From positions 1 through 14,531 of the forward strand of contig DASPFV010000185.1 in assembly GCA_035620975.1 (NCBI GenBank): a stretch of DNA of 14,531 bases. The letters run 5' to 3'. Origin of the DNA: DASPFV01 sp035620975. GTDB taxonomy: Bacteria; Acidobacteriota; Vicinamibacteria; Vicinamibacterales; 2-12-FULL-66-21. Position 1 is the stretch's first letter; each line of letters starts with the position of its first letter. Position numbers and translations under genes: made by a program. The notes below the pieces were generated by a model. It was not told where the DNA came from. It searched no databases and was given only the letters and a program-made list of their open reading frames with translations. Shown one piece after another: positions 1 through 8,297 of the stretch.

Positions 1-174
1 TGACGACCTGAGACGACCCGGGGTTAGTTCGTAGACTTCGCCTCACCGCAGCGGCGTCGGCGCACGTGGGCTCATCGGAAGGATGGTCCCCGTGGGGAGG
101 CGGCGACCCGCCCGCATCCTCTCGTGCCGCCGCGTCCCTGATCCGTCCACGTCTTGATGCGATCGCCGCTCAGC

Positions 175-621
175 TCACGAACGCGGGACCAGCGAGTCGC
201 CTTGGCGAACCAGCTGCGGCGCCCTGGCCCCGAGCGCGTCGAGGAAGCCCGCCTTGTCGCGTGGCGAAATCAGCGGTCCGAGCGAGCTGCCGGCGTCGAC
301 GTGCAGGCGATCCATCGACAGCGCCGGGCTCGAGAGGATGCTGCGGCTCGGCACGACCCGGCGGATCGCGGCATAGCGGATCCGCGAGCGGACGAGGCCG
401 AAGCGGATCAGCAGGGCCTCGTCTTCGAGCTCGTAGCAGACCGGCCAGGCCAATCCCCCGAGGATCGCCAGGATTACCGCGGTGCCGACGAGACCGACCC
501 ACGCCTGCGGCTCGCCCGTCGCGAAGAGGAGGATCGGCACGGCGAAGGCGGTCACCAGGAGCAGCACCAGGATCGCTGCCAGCCAGGCGTCGACCTTGCT
601 CGGAAACCGGGGGTTGGCCAT
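175..621 (-). CDS. Two-TM membrane protein with bacterial PH-like domain (bPH_6/DUF1200 type)
   Basis: The protein is 148 aa. I chose the ATG at 621 (MANPRFPSK) because the open frame further upstream, to 711, encodes low-complexity Arg/Pro-rich sequence and the family begins just before the first membrane helix. Two hydrophobic helices are visible, about residues 12-34 and 41-61. A cytoplasmic-type PH-like module follows at about 63-130, with the family pattern Y-E-L-E-D-E-x-L-L-I-R-F-G at 63-75, an I-R-R-V-V-P-S stretch at 86-92, S-P-A-L-S-M-D-R-L at 98-106 and the terminal I-S-P-R-D-K-A-G-F at 118-126. Proteins of this family are short membrane proteins of unknown biochemical role, so no function is claimed. 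It is transcribed divergently from the kinase at 812, with 190 bp between the starts. Confidence is high for the gene and moderate for the exact start. Confidence 0.82.
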   Translation of the reverse strand: MANPRFPSKVDAWLAAILVLLLVTAFAVPILLFATGEPQAWVGLVGTAVILAILGGLAWPVCYELEDEALLIRFGLVRSRIRYAAIRRVVPSRSILSSPALSMDRLHVDAGSSLGPLISPRDKAGFLDALGARAPQLVRQGDSLVPRS

Positions 622-738
622 CGCCGCGAGTGTACGCCGGCGGCGGAGGCTCTGGACAGCCGGCGACCCGGCGTGGCGATCGGTGGCCTGCGGGGCGGGT
701 CGCAGGACCACTGCGAAGCGCAGGGGACCAGGGACGGA

Positions 739-757
739 GACCAGGGACCGAGAACGG
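739..757 (+). repeat. Copy 1 of dispersed 19-bp repeat GACCAGGGACCGAGAACGG
   Basis: This copy differs from the one at 7072-7090 at a single base (A versus G at position 13). It is part of a wider GGGACCAGGGAC-type run (about 722-757) with an internal imperfect duplication. It ends 54 bp before the kinase start codon. Its function is unknown. Confidence 0.6.
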
Positions 758-811
758 CCGTATGCTCACCGCAAGACGGCCTGATGTCTGGTATCGTTCG
801 TTCCCGAGCTC

Positions 812-3484
812 ATGCCGCTGACGTCAGGCGCTCATGTGGGACCGTACCAGATCACCGGCGCCATCGGCGCAGGCGGCATGGGCGAGGTCTACCGTGCCCA
901 CGACACCAGGCTCCATCGCGACGTCGCCATCAAGGTGCTCCCCGCCGCGTTCGCGCAGGAGCACGAACGCGTGGCGCGCTTCCGTCGTGAAGCGCAGGTG
1001 CTCGCCGCGCTGAACTATCCCCATATCGCCGCGATCTACGGCCTCGAGGAGTCCGGCGGAGCCCTGGCGCTCGCGATCGAGCTCGTCGAGGGCGAGGACC
1101 TCACGGACCGTCTCGGCAGGGGGGCGATGCCCGTTGACGACACGATTGCGATCGCACGACAGATCGCCGAGGGGCTCGAGGCCGCGCACGAGAAAGGCAT
1201 CGTCCATCGCGATCTCAAGCCCGCCAATGTCAAGATCGCAGGCGATGGCACGGTCAAGATCCTCGATTTCGGGCTCGCACGTGCGTACGAGGGCGATGCC
1301 GTTGCGTCCGGCGCAAGCGTCGCCCTGGCGCACTCGCCGACGATGACGCGGCACATGACCGAAGGGGGCCTGATTCTCGGGACCGCCGCCTACATGTCTC
1401 CCGAACAGGCTCGCGGCACGACGCTGGACAAGCGCGCGGATATCTGGGCCTTCGGCGTGGTGCTCTACGAGATGCTGACCGGGCGTCGGCTGTTCGACGG
1501 CGGCACGGTATCCGACGTGCTCGCAGCCGTGCTGCGTCAGGACGTGGATCTCGAGGCGCTGCCTGCTGAGACACCCCAGGCGTTGCGCACGCTCGTCGCG
1601 CGGTGTCTCGAGCGTGACCCGAAACAGCGGCTGCGGGACATCGGCGAGGCGCGGGTCCTGCTGTCGAAACCGCTGGAGCAGCCTCGGCCGTCAGGCGCTG
1701 CGCCGCTGGGTCGGCGGGCCGTCGTCACGACCGTGCTGCCCTGGCTGCTCGTCGCCGCGGCCGCGGTGGTGATTGTCGCGCTCGCTCTCAGACCGGCGCC
1801 CGCTCCGCAGTACGGCCCCCGCACGGCGCGGTTCACGTTCACCGGGCCGATCGCCGCCCCAGGCACCTGGTTCACCATCGATCCCCAGGATCCGCCGGTC
1901 GTCTCCCCGGACGGCCGGCTGGTGACCCTTCCGCTCGAAGCCCCGGAGGGCAAGGCGCTCTACCTGCGCCCGCTGGACAGCTTCGACCTGATTCGCGTCG
2001 AGGGCGGCGGACGACGGGCGTTCTTCTCGCCGGACGCCCGTTCCGTGGCGTTTGCGAGAGTGGGATCCATCTGGAGGATGAATCTCGATGAGCGGCAGCC
2101 CAGCCTCGTCGGCCGGCTCAGCGAGGTCCTCTGGGACGTGGGATTCCCGGCGTGGCACCCGGACGGCCGCCTCCTGGTTCCCGGCATCGCCGGACTGTGG
2201 TCCCTGCCGGCGGCCGGAGGCGACGCGACGCTGATCCTCGCCTCGGATGCCTCCAGCCTGGAACGCTTCGCGGGAGTCACCGTTGTCCCGGACGGACGTC
2301 TGCTGCTGAACGTTCAGACCGGTGCCGCGGCCCGGATCGAACTGCTTTCGAGCACAGCCAGTGAGCGGCGGGTCGTGGCGAGCGGCTTCGAAATGGCCCG
2401 CGTGGTCGGCGACGTTCTGGTCAGCCGGCATACCGGGCAGTGGCGGGCGACGCGTCTGGACCTCGAGCGGCTCGAGCCGTCCGGCCCCTCCATCCCGCTG
2501 TCGGATGTGCCCGACGCGACGAACAACCCGCTCGGTCGATCGTTCGCGTGGGTCGACGGCAGGTCGCTCGTCCGGGAACTGGTCTGGGTCTCTCGACAGG
2601 GCGTCGCGACCCCGGTCGGGATCCCGCCGGCCTACGTCCGGTGGCCGCGCGTGTCGCCCGACGGCACGCGGATCGCGCTGGGGATGCTTTCCGGCGACGT
2701 GATTCGATCGACGAATCTCCGAAATGATGTCCACGTCGGGGTGTTCAATCTGCGCACCCGCGCATGGAGCGCGCTCGATGGCTTCAGCGAGCCCGTCTGG
2801 ACGGCTGACGGGCGTGGTGTCATCACCTCGCTGGGAGGACCGCCCTTTGGTGGTCTCGGCGAACAGGTGGCCGACGGGAGCCGCCGGATGGAGGTCCTGT
2901 TCAAGGCGGAGCAGGGCGACGCGTGGCCGACCTCGGTCGACCGTGACGGCAGCCTGCTGGTCTACTACGCCGGATCACGTGGACGCGCAGGAGGCACCCA
3001 CGACCTCGGCGACATCGTCGTGCTGGATCGAAGGACGCAGGAGCGGCGGCAGGTCGCGCTGCCGGGCATGCAGCGTGGCGGCCGGCTGTCGCCCGACGGA
3101 CGCTGGCTGGCGTTCGAATCGCTGACGGGCAACCGGCTCGAGATCCACGTGCGCCCATTTCCCGATCTCGAGGCCGACTACATGGTCTCGCCTGACGGCG
3201 GCGACGAACCGGCGTGGTCCCCGGACGGGAAGGAGCTCTACTATCGGCGTGAATCCGATCTGATGGTCGTGAAGGTCCCGGCCGCGGGCACGTCCGGCTG
3301 GCCGGCTCCTGACGTTCTGTTCACGGGGACCTTCGCGCGCGACACCTACGGAGATCAGAGCTACGATGTCGCGCCCGACGGCCGGTTCCTGATGATGCGG
3401 CCCGCCGCCACCGGACCGATCCAGGTGCAGGTCGTCCTGGACTGGCTCGCCGGAGTGCGCTCGCGGCTGGCTGAGGGCAGATGA
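812..3484 (+). CDS. Transmembrane Ser/Thr protein kinase with C-terminal PD40 beta-propeller
   Basis: This 890-aa protein is an eukaryotic-like Ser/Thr kinase. The kinase domain spans about residues 12-280: glycine loop G-A-G-G-M-G-E-V at 19-26, ATP-anchoring Lys41 in V-A-I-K, catalytic loop H132-R-D134-L-K-P-A-N, D152-F-G, A-Y-M-S-P-E-Q-A-R-G, and D-I-W-A-F-G-V-V-L-Y-E-M. All catalytic residues are present, so it should be active. The loop between DFG and SPEQ is rich in Ser/Thr (S-P-T-M-T), the usual autophosphorylation segment. One TM helix at about 303-326 divides the cytoplasmic kinase from an exported sensor part carrying around ten PD40/WD40-like strands with S-P-D-G or P-D-G-R motifs. 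This architecture is very common in Acidobacteriota; the ligand and substrate are unknown. The ATG at 812 starts a few residues before the conserved G-x-Y-x-I opening, and the upstream ribosome site is weak. Confidence 0.93.
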   Translation: MPLTSGAHVGPYQITGAIGAGGMGEVYRAHDTRLHRDVAIKVLPAAFAQEHERVARFRREAQVLAALNYPHIAAIYGLEESGGALALAIELVEGEDLTDRLGRGAMPVDDTIAIARQIAEGLEAAHEKGIVHRDLKPANVKIAGDGTVKILDFGLARAYEGDAVASGASVALAHSPTMTRHMTEGGLILGTAAYMSPEQARGTTLDKRADIWAFGVVLYEMLTGRRLFDGGTVSDVLAAVLRQDVDLEALPAETPQALRTLVARCLERDPKQRLRDIGEARVLLSKPLEQPRPSGAAPLGRRAVVTTVLPWLLVAAAAVVIVALALRPAPAPQYGPRTARFTFTGPIAAPGTWFTIDPQDPPVVSPDGRLVTLPLEAPEGKALYLRPLDSFDLIRVEGGGRRAFFSPDARSVAFARVGSIWRMNLDERQPSLVGRLSEVLWDVGFPAWHPDGRLLVPGIAGLWSLPAAGGDATLILASDASSLERFAGVTVVPDGRLLLNVQTGAAARIELLSSTASERRVVASGFEMARVVGDVLVSRHTGQWRATRLDLERLEPSGPSIPLSDVPDATNNPLGRSFAWVDGRSLVRELVWVSRQGVATPVGIPPAYVRWPRVSPDGTRIALGMLSGDVIRSTNLRNDVHVGVFNLRTRAWSALDGFSEPVWTADGRGVITSLGGPPFGGLGEQVADGSRRMEVLFKAEQGDAWPTSVDRDGSLLVYYAGSRGRAGGTHDLGDIVVLDRRTQERRQVALPGMQRGGRLSPDGRWLAFESLTGNRLEIHVRPFPDLEADYMVSPDGGDEPAWSPDGKELYYRRESDLMVVKVPAAGTSGWPAPDVLFTGTFARDTYGDQSYDVAPDGRFLMMRPAATGPIQVQVVLDWLAGVRSRLAEGR

Positions 3485-3582
3485 TGGACAGCACCATGAG
3501 GGCGATCGCCCGCTGGCATGCTGATTCGGTGCCTGCGTGAGGTCAGTAAGCCTGGTTTGATCGTGAGGTCGCCCGCCCCGCG

Positions 3583-6264
3583 TTACTCTTCTCTCAGGGC
3601 GATCAGCGGATCGACGCCGGCGGCGCGCCGCGCCGGCATCCAGCACGCCGCGGCGGCCGTCACCCCGAGCAGCGCGACGATCCCCGCCAGGACGCCAGGA
3701 TCAGTCGGCTCGACCGCATACAGGAGCGTCGTCAGGAGCCGCGCCGCGGCGAACGCGCCGGCCGTGCCGAGCACGAGGCCCGCGATCACGGGACGGATCG
3801 ATCCGGCCACGACCATTGCGATCACCTCCCGGCCGCGGGCGCCCAGCGCAAGCCGGATTCCCATCTCGCGCGTCCGCTGCGATACCACGTAGCTGACGAC
3901 GCCGTAGACGCCGATCGCGGCGAGCACGATGGCGATCGCCGAGAACAGCGTCAGGAGGAGCATGGGAAACCGGCGTCCGCCGATGGAATCTCCGATCACC
4001 ATCTCCATCGTCCCGACGCGGCTGACCGGCTGATCCGGATCGACGCGTGCGAGCGCGGACTTGACGGCCGGGGCCAGCGACATCGGCGGGACGGCGGTCT
4101 TGACGGCGACCGTCATCGATGGCCACACCGCCTGCGAATACGGCACGAACATCTCACGTCCCACCGCGCTGTCGAGGCCGAAGTGCCGCACGTCGGCCGT
4201 CACGCCGACGACCGTCAACCAGGGAGTTTTGGACTCGGGACGTCCGAGCTTCAGTCGCCGGCCGATGGGATCCTGGTCGCCGTAGTAGGCGCGGGCCATC
4301 TCGTCGTTGATGATGACGACTCCCGGCGCGGTGGTGGCGTCCTGGTCCGTGAAGTCACGCCCACGCAGGATTGGAATGCCGAGCGCCGCGAAGTATCCGG
4401 GGCAGGTGATGCGGTAGCTGGCGCCCCACCCGTCGTCGGGGCGGACCAGGCCTTCCAGCGTCAGCCCGCGGCCGGCGTTTGCGCCGCTCAGCGGCAGGTG
4501 GCTGATCGCGCCGACCATGCGAACGCCCGGCAGCCGTGAGACCTCGCGCTGCAGGTCGGCGCAGAACGTCGGCCGCTCCGGCGGGCCGTAGCTGTTCTCC
4601 TGCGGAAGCGCGAGGTCCATCAGCAGCACGCTGCGGCGATCGAGCCCGGGATCGACGGCCGTCAGGCGCGCGACGCTCTTGATCATCAGCCCCGCGCCGA
4701 AGAGGACGATCACTGCGAGCGCGACCTCGGCGGCCACGAGCGCGTGCCTGACGAGCGTCATGCGACCGGTACCACCGCGATCGCCCGCGGCCTTGAGCGT
4801 GGCCCCGGGGTGCACGCGGGCGGCGCCGAGCATCGGCGCCAGGCTGAAGAGCCCCCCCGTCAGCAGCGCGAGGGTGGAGGTGAACGCGAGCACGCGGAGG
4901 TCGAGCGACACCGGTCCCACGTTCCTGAACGGCGCGAAGCGAATGGCCGGCGGCAGCGAGCCGGCGAGCGCCGCCGTGCCGGCCCAGGCGAGCAGGATGC
5001 CAGCCGCTCCGCCCAGCACCGCGAGCAGCAGGCCCTCGGCGAGCAACTGCGATGCGAGGCGGCTGCGGGCCGCGCCCAGCGCCGCCCGGATCGCGAACTC
5101 CCGCTGGCGCGAGGCGGTCTGCGCGAGCGTCAGGTTTGCGACGTTCACGCAGGCGATCAACAGCACGAAGCCCACGGCGCCCAGGAGCGCAACCAGCGTC
5201 GGCTGCAGCGGCTGGACGGCGTGGTCGCGCATGCGCGTGATGGTGGCCCCTTCGCCGCCGTTGTCGACCGGATGCCGCTCGGCGAGGCGGCGGCCGATCG
5301 CGTTCATTTCCGCGCGGGCAGCCTGGAACGTCACGCCCGGGGCCAACCGCGCGGCCGCCTGGAAGGAGTGCGATCCGCGCTGGCGATCCTGATCGTCGAA
5401 CTGGATCGGCGTCCAGACCGCATGCCGGACGTGCGTGAAGCGAAAACCGTCCGGCATGACGCCGACGATCTCGTACGTCTCGCCGTTGATCCGCATGGCC
5501 TGTCCGACGATCGACGGGTTCGCATTGAACCGCCGCCGCCACAGCGCGTCGGATATGACCGCCACGCGGTGGCCGGGAAGATCTTCTTCAGCCGAGAACG
5601 TCCTGCCGAGCTGCGGCGGCACGCCGAACAGCGCGAACGCCGTCGAGGACACTCTCAGTCCGGCCACCTGTTCCGGCTCCGGCCCGCCGGAGACGTTGAA
5701 CGACATGTGTTCCCAGATCGCGAAGTCGCTCAGCGTCGTGCTCTGCTCGCGCCAGTCTTCCCAGTTGGCCGCCGACACGATGAACGTGCGCGTGAGGTCG
5801 TCGGCGTCCGCTTCCCACAGCATGACGAGCCGATCGGGATCCGCGAACGGCAGCGGCGCGAGGAGCAGCGCGTTGACGACGCTGAAGATGGCCGTGTTGG
5901 CGCCGATGCCGAGCGCGAGCGTCATGACCGCGGCCGCCGTGAAGCCGCGCCGAGACGCCAGCACCCGCGCGCCGTGCACGACATCGGCCGCGAACGCGCG
6001 GACGGCCTGAAATCCCCCCGGGCGCGGTGGCTCGGGCGCCGTGACGTGCCGGCGCGGCGAGGTGCGGCGCGCGCGGGCAAGCGCACACAGATCGGCCAGC
6101 TCGCGCTCGACCGCCGTGGCCGCATCGGCCTCGCTGGCGCCCTCGGCGCGGACGCGCTCGTACAGCACTTCCGCGTGCTGCGCGATCTCGTCCGCGACAT
6201 CGTCGTCCGGCCCATCCGGCATCGCGGCGAGCCGCGCGCGTACGAGCGATTGCCAGTCAGGCAT
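3583..6264 (-). CDS. ADOP-type ABC transporter permease (MacB/FtsX family)
   Basis: This 893-aa protein starts at the ATG at 6264 (MPDWQSLVRARLA). It opens with the soluble N-terminal prefix typical of acidobacterial duplicated orphan permeases (about 1-75). Next come TM1 at about 108-135, a MacB-like periplasmic core (about 140-350) and a first FtsX unit with TMs at about 356-378, 407-431 and 456-480. TM5 is at about 506-528, a second periplasmic core covers about 545-760, and a second FtsX unit has TMs at about 768-793, 815-845 and 857-877. Both FtsX units carry the R-E-x-x-I-R-x-A-L-G-A motif (388-398 and 799-809), and the end is D-P-L-I-A-L-R-E-E. No ATPase domain is fused or adjacent, hence 'orphan'. 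The family relates to MacB exporters, but the substrate is unknown. The start overlaps the padR-like gene's stop by 8 nt (ATGCCTGA), implying translational coupling. The kinase at 812-3484 converges on it. Confidence 0.92.
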   Translation of the reverse strand: MPDWQSLVRARLAAMPDGPDDDVADEIAQHAEVLYERVRAEGASEADAATAVERELADLCALARARRTSPRRHVTAPEPPRPGGFQAVRAFAADVVHGARVLASRRGFTAAAVMTLALGIGANTAIFSVVNALLLAPLPFADPDRLVMLWEADADDLTRTFIVSAANWEDWREQSTTLSDFAIWEHMSFNVSGGPEPEQVAGLRVSSTAFALFGVPPQLGRTFSAEEDLPGHRVAVISDALWRRRFNANPSIVGQAMRINGETYEIVGVMPDGFRFTHVRHAVWTPIQFDDQDRQRGSHSFQAAARLAPGVTFQAARAEMNAIGRRLAERHPVDNGGEGATITRMRDHAVQPLQPTLVALLGAVGFVLLIACVNVANLTLAQTASRQREFAIRAALGAARSRLASQLLAEGLLLAVLGGAAGILLAWAGTAALAGSLPPAIRFAPFRNVGPVSLDLRVLAFTSTLALLTGGLFSLAPMLGAARVHPGATLKAAGDRGGTGRMTLVRHALVAAEVALAVIVLFGAGLMIKSVARLTAVDPGLDRRSVLLMDLALPQENSYGPPERPTFCADLQREVSRLPGVRMVGAISHLPLSGANAGRGLTLEGLVRPDDGWGASYRITCPGYFAALGIPILRGRDFTDQDATTAPGVVIINDEMARAYYGDQDPIGRRLKLGRPESKTPWLTVVGVTADVRHFGLDSAVGREMFVPYSQAVWPSMTVAVKTAVPPMSLAPAVKSALARVDPDQPVSRVGTMEMVIGDSIGGRRFPMLLLTLFSAIAIVLAAIGVYGVVSYVVSQRTREMGIRLALGARGREVIAMVVAGSIRPVIAGLVLGTAGAFAAARLLTTLLYAVEPTDPGVLAGIVALLGVTAAAACWMPARRAAGVDPLIALREE

Positions 6265-6604
6265 GCCTGATTCCCGCGACGCGCGTGAGCGCCGCAATGA
6301 ACTCCTCCCACGTGCTCCGGTGGCTGCGGAGCACCTTCCGGCCCGCCGGGGTGATCCGGTAGAACCGGCGCCGCCGCTGGCCACTCCTCTCGACCCACCG
6401 ACCGTGAATCAGGCCGCGGCCCTCGAGCCGGTACAGCAGCGGGTACAGCGAGGCGATGTGAAACTTGAGGACGCCGCGCGACTGGTCCTCGATCAGCCTG
6501 CCGATCTCGTACCCGTGCCGCGCCTGGTCCTCGACGAGTGCGAGCACGAGCAGTTCCGCGCTGCCCTTTTTGACGTCCTGATCGATGCCGCGGTTGGCTG
6601 ACAT
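6257..6604 (-). CDS. PadR-family transcriptional regulator
   Basis: This 115-aa winged-helix repressor starts at the ATG at 6604 (MSANRGIDQDVKKG). The PadR signature is complete: K-G-S-A-E-L-L-V-L-A-L-V, then H-G-Y-E-I-G-R-L-I, S-L-Y-P-L-L-Y-R-L-E-G-R-G-L-I, and the wing R-R-R-F-Y-R-I-T-P-A-G. It is a short single-domain PadR of the kind routinely paired with ADOP permeases in Acidobacteriota. It is the first gene of a two-gene operon with the permease (8-nt overlap). The open frame reaches back to 6739, but that extension resembles no PadR and the promoter-like AT-rich sequence lies inside it, so the short start is preferred. An inverted repeat at the start codon suggests autorepression. The inducer is unknown. 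Confidence 0.92.
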   Translation of the reverse strand: MSANRGIDQDVKKGSAELLVLALVEDQARHGYEIGRLIEDQSRGVLKFHIASLYPLLYRLEGRGLIHGRWVERSGQRRRRFYRITPAGRKVLRSHRSTWEEFIAALTRVAGIRHA

Positions 6605-6623
6605 ATGTGTGAGCGATACATAT
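6603..6623. promoter_or_regulatory. Candidate PadR operator overlapping start codon and -10 region
   Basis: There is a perfect inverted repeat ATATGT-N9-ACATAT. It matches the general ATGT...ACAT form of known PadR boxes. It lies in a short AT-rich island (about 6601-6635) in otherwise strongly GC-rich DNA, overlaps the ATG (6604-6602) of the PadR gene, and contains TATATG (6625-6620 on the minus strand) as a possible -10. If that -10 is right, the transcript would be nearly leaderless, which fits the absence of a Shine-Dalgarno sequence. The binding itself is inference. Confidence 0.5.
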
Positions 6624-6879
6624 ATCACAAACATCGGTCTGTCGGTCACGGGGTTCCGGGAAACGACGTCACGAGAGCTGTGGCGCTGATGTCCCAGCGG
6701 GGCGTCGTGGGCTATGCTGTCAGCGGCACCAGCCTCCAAGAATCCTGACGCTCTGAAGGCTGAGCCGGCGTAGTGCGGGTGCGGGACGAGGCTGGCCGGA
6801 ACCGGTCGTCACCAGCGCACCGGGGGAGCGCTTACTGCGGAATTCACTTATAGTCGCGCATGCTCGAACCGACGGTCAG

Positions 6880-6961
6880 CACGATGCTCACGATGGTACA
6901 GGTACGATGCGTTGTTTGCCTCAGGGAATCATCGTGTCATCGTCGCATCGTTCCATCGCGA
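6880..6961. repeat. Cluster of ACGATG repeats followed by four CATCG-type octamers
   Basis: CACGATG occurs at 6880-6886 and 6889-6895, and ACGATGCG at 6904-6911. Four head-to-tail octamers beginning CATCG then follow at 6930-6937, 6938-6945, 6946-6953 and 6954-6961 (endings TGT, TCG, TTC, CGA). The two groups are reverse complements: ACGATGCG (6904-6911) pairs perfectly with CGCATCGT (6944-6951) across a 32-nt loop, and CACGATG with CATCGTG (6930-6936). A stem-loop, a protein-binding array or a dispersed intergenic repeat are all possible. Confidence 0.6.
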
Positions 6962-7071
6962 TTGCCGTGGGCTCGTGCATGTATGACGAACGCAGGTGAC
7001 GACCGGTCTCAGGTCGGGGTTCGGTCGGGTCAGCTCGGCGTGTTAGGCCCCGGTTGCATCCACCGCAGAGG

Positions 7072-7090
7072 ACCAGGGACCGGGAACGGG
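7072..7090 (+). repeat. Copy 2 of dispersed 19-bp repeat GACCAGGGACCGGGAACGG
   Basis: It matches 739-757 in 18 of 19 bases and has the same orientation relative to the downstream gene. It ends 82 bp before the methyltransferase start codon. Its function is unknown. Confidence 0.6.
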
Positions 7091-7172
7091 CGGATCCGCC
7101 GCGCGAAACGGCCCTGAAGTTCCTCATCGTTACGGCGCGTCGGTTCCCGACGCGCCCCGGGAGCACTCCACC

Positions 7173-8294
7173 ATGCCCGACACGACGACCAGCATCTCCA
7201 TCACCTTCGAGCTCGCCCTGGAACCGCCTCGCGCGTTCGAGGTCTTGGTCGAGGAGCTGATCGCGGGGCTCGAGCGGCTCGCGATCCGGTTCGACGCCGG
7301 GCCGTCCGGCAGTGTGGTCGAACGGGGGATCGACGTCGGGCGTGTCATCGCCTGGGAGCCCGCCTCGCGGATCGCGCTCGAGTGGCGTCCGGCCGACTGG
7401 GCACCAGGCGAGGTCACGCATCTCGAGCTGCGGTTCGCGCCGATCGTCTCCGGGACGCGCGTGACATGCGAGCACCGCGACTGGGGACGGCTCATGGGCA
7501 GCACAACCGAGGTCGCCGGCTGGGTCGCCGGCGAGGTGCTCGCGCCGTTCGTGCGCGCGGTCGCGCCGGCGGCGCTGGGTGACTGGCTCACGGACCGACG
7601 GGCGCGGCGGCCGTCCGGCCGCGAGTCGCGCGCAACGTACGCCGATCCGCTCTACCACTATCCGAACTTCCGCGTGATGCTCGCCGAGCTCGCCCTGACG
7701 CCGGAGGACTTCCTTTTGGAAGTGGGGTGCGGCGGCGGCGCGCTCCTGAAGGCGGCGCTCCAGAGCGGCTGCCGCGCGGCCGCCGTGGACCACAGCCCCG
7801 ACATGGTGCGCCTCGCGCGGGCCGCCAACCGTGAGGCGATCGAGGCCGGGCGGCTGGAGGTGCTTCACGCGACCGCGGAGCGCCTCCCGTTCGCCGACGG
7901 CAGCTTCACCTGCGCCGCAATGACGGGCGTGCTCGGCTTCCTGGCCGACCCGGCCCGCGCGTTTGCCGAGATCCGCCGCGTCCTGCAGCCGGGCGGACGG
8001 TTCGTCTCGCTCGGCAGCGATGCCGCGCTGCGGGGCACGCCAGCCGCGCCCGAGCCGATGGCCTCGCGGCTCCGCTTCTACGAGGATGCCGAGCTCGAGG
8101 CGCTCGCTCGCGATGCCGGGTTCGCGCAGGCGCGCGTCGTCCGGCGCGATCTGGCCCCGTTCGCGCGGGAAGTCGGCGTCCCCGAGGAACACCTCCCTCT
8201 GTTCGAGGGGGACACGACGTTCCTGCTGGCGCGGACCCACAGCCGTGCCGTCGGGTCAGTGGGGAGCGGCGGAATTCCTGGAGGAGCAGCTTGA
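7173..8294 (+). CDS. SRPBCC (AHSA1-like) domain fused to class I SAM-dependent methyltransferase
   Basis: This is a 373-aa two-domain protein. Residues about 7-115 resemble the AHSA1-type SRPBCC fold: G-R-V-I-A-W-E-P-A-S-R-I-A-L-E-W-R at 56-72, then L-E-L-R-F-A-P and G-T-R-V-T-C-E-H-R-D-W. Residues about 160-365 are a Methyltransf_11-like domain: SAM motif I L-L-E-V-G-C-G-G-G at 181-189, acidic motif II V-D-H-S-P-D-M-V at 205-212, A-E-R-L-P-F-A-D-G-S-F at 235-245, and R-R-V-L-Q-P-G-G-R-F at 268-277. The start ATG has GGGAG (7159-7163) nine bases upstream. The SRPBCC part could bind a hydrophobic ligand or the methyl acceptor, but the substrate is unknown. It ends 56 bp before the binding-protein gene, which has its own candidate promoter, so membership in that operon is uncertain. 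Confidence 0.87.
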   Translation: MPDTTTSISITFELALEPPRAFEVLVEELIAGLERLAIRFDAGPSGSVVERGIDVGRVIAWEPASRIALEWRPADWAPGEVTHLELRFAPIVSGTRVTCEHRDWGRLMGSTTEVAGWVAGEVLAPFVRAVAPAALGDWLTDRRARRPSGRESRATYADPLYHYPNFRVMLAELALTPEDFLLEVGCGGGALLKAALQSGCRAAAVDHSPDMVRLARAANREAIEAGRLEVLHATAERLPFADGSFTCAAMTGVLGFLADPARAFAEIRRVLQPGGRFVSLGSDAALRGTPAAPEPMASRLRFYEDAELEALARDAGFAQARVVRRDLAPFAREVGVPEEHLPLFEGDTTFLLARTHSRAVGSVGSGGIPGGAA

Positions 8295-8297
8295 CGG

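Larger units (their letters stand above)
6624..7172. other. Non-coding intergenic stretch with clustered short repeats
   Basis: No convincing gene was seen on either strand. Open frames here (for example 6860-7117 +) lack any recognisable domain. The stretch separates the minus-strand PadR operon from the plus-strand methyltransferase, so it should hold both promoters. It contains the ACGATG/CATCGT cluster (6880-6961) and a copy of the 19-bp repeat (7072-7090). A TATAGT at 6849-6854 is a possible -10, but no matching -35 is visible. No tRNA or riboswitch shape was recognised. Confidence 0.6.

Noticed and set aside
3500..3511. Perfect palindrome GGGCGATCGCCC between convergent genes as a terminator
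   Set aside because: There is no loop and no T tract. A 12-bp palindrome of GC-rich composition is not enough to call a terminator.
4744..6270. Long open frame antisense to the ADOP permease (508 codons)
   Set aside because: It is a composition-driven shadow rich in Arg/Gly/Ala/Glu with no domain. The opposite strand carries a complete, well-conserved permease.
7042..7049. GTTAGGC resembling an integron attC core (GTTRRRY)
   Set aside because: No complementary RYYYAAC partner or attC-like palindrome lies upstream, and no integrase or cassette is present.
6860..7117. Small plus-strand ORF in the intergenic region
   Set aside because: It spans the repeat cluster and the 19-bp repeat, has no ribosome site and resembles no protein family.
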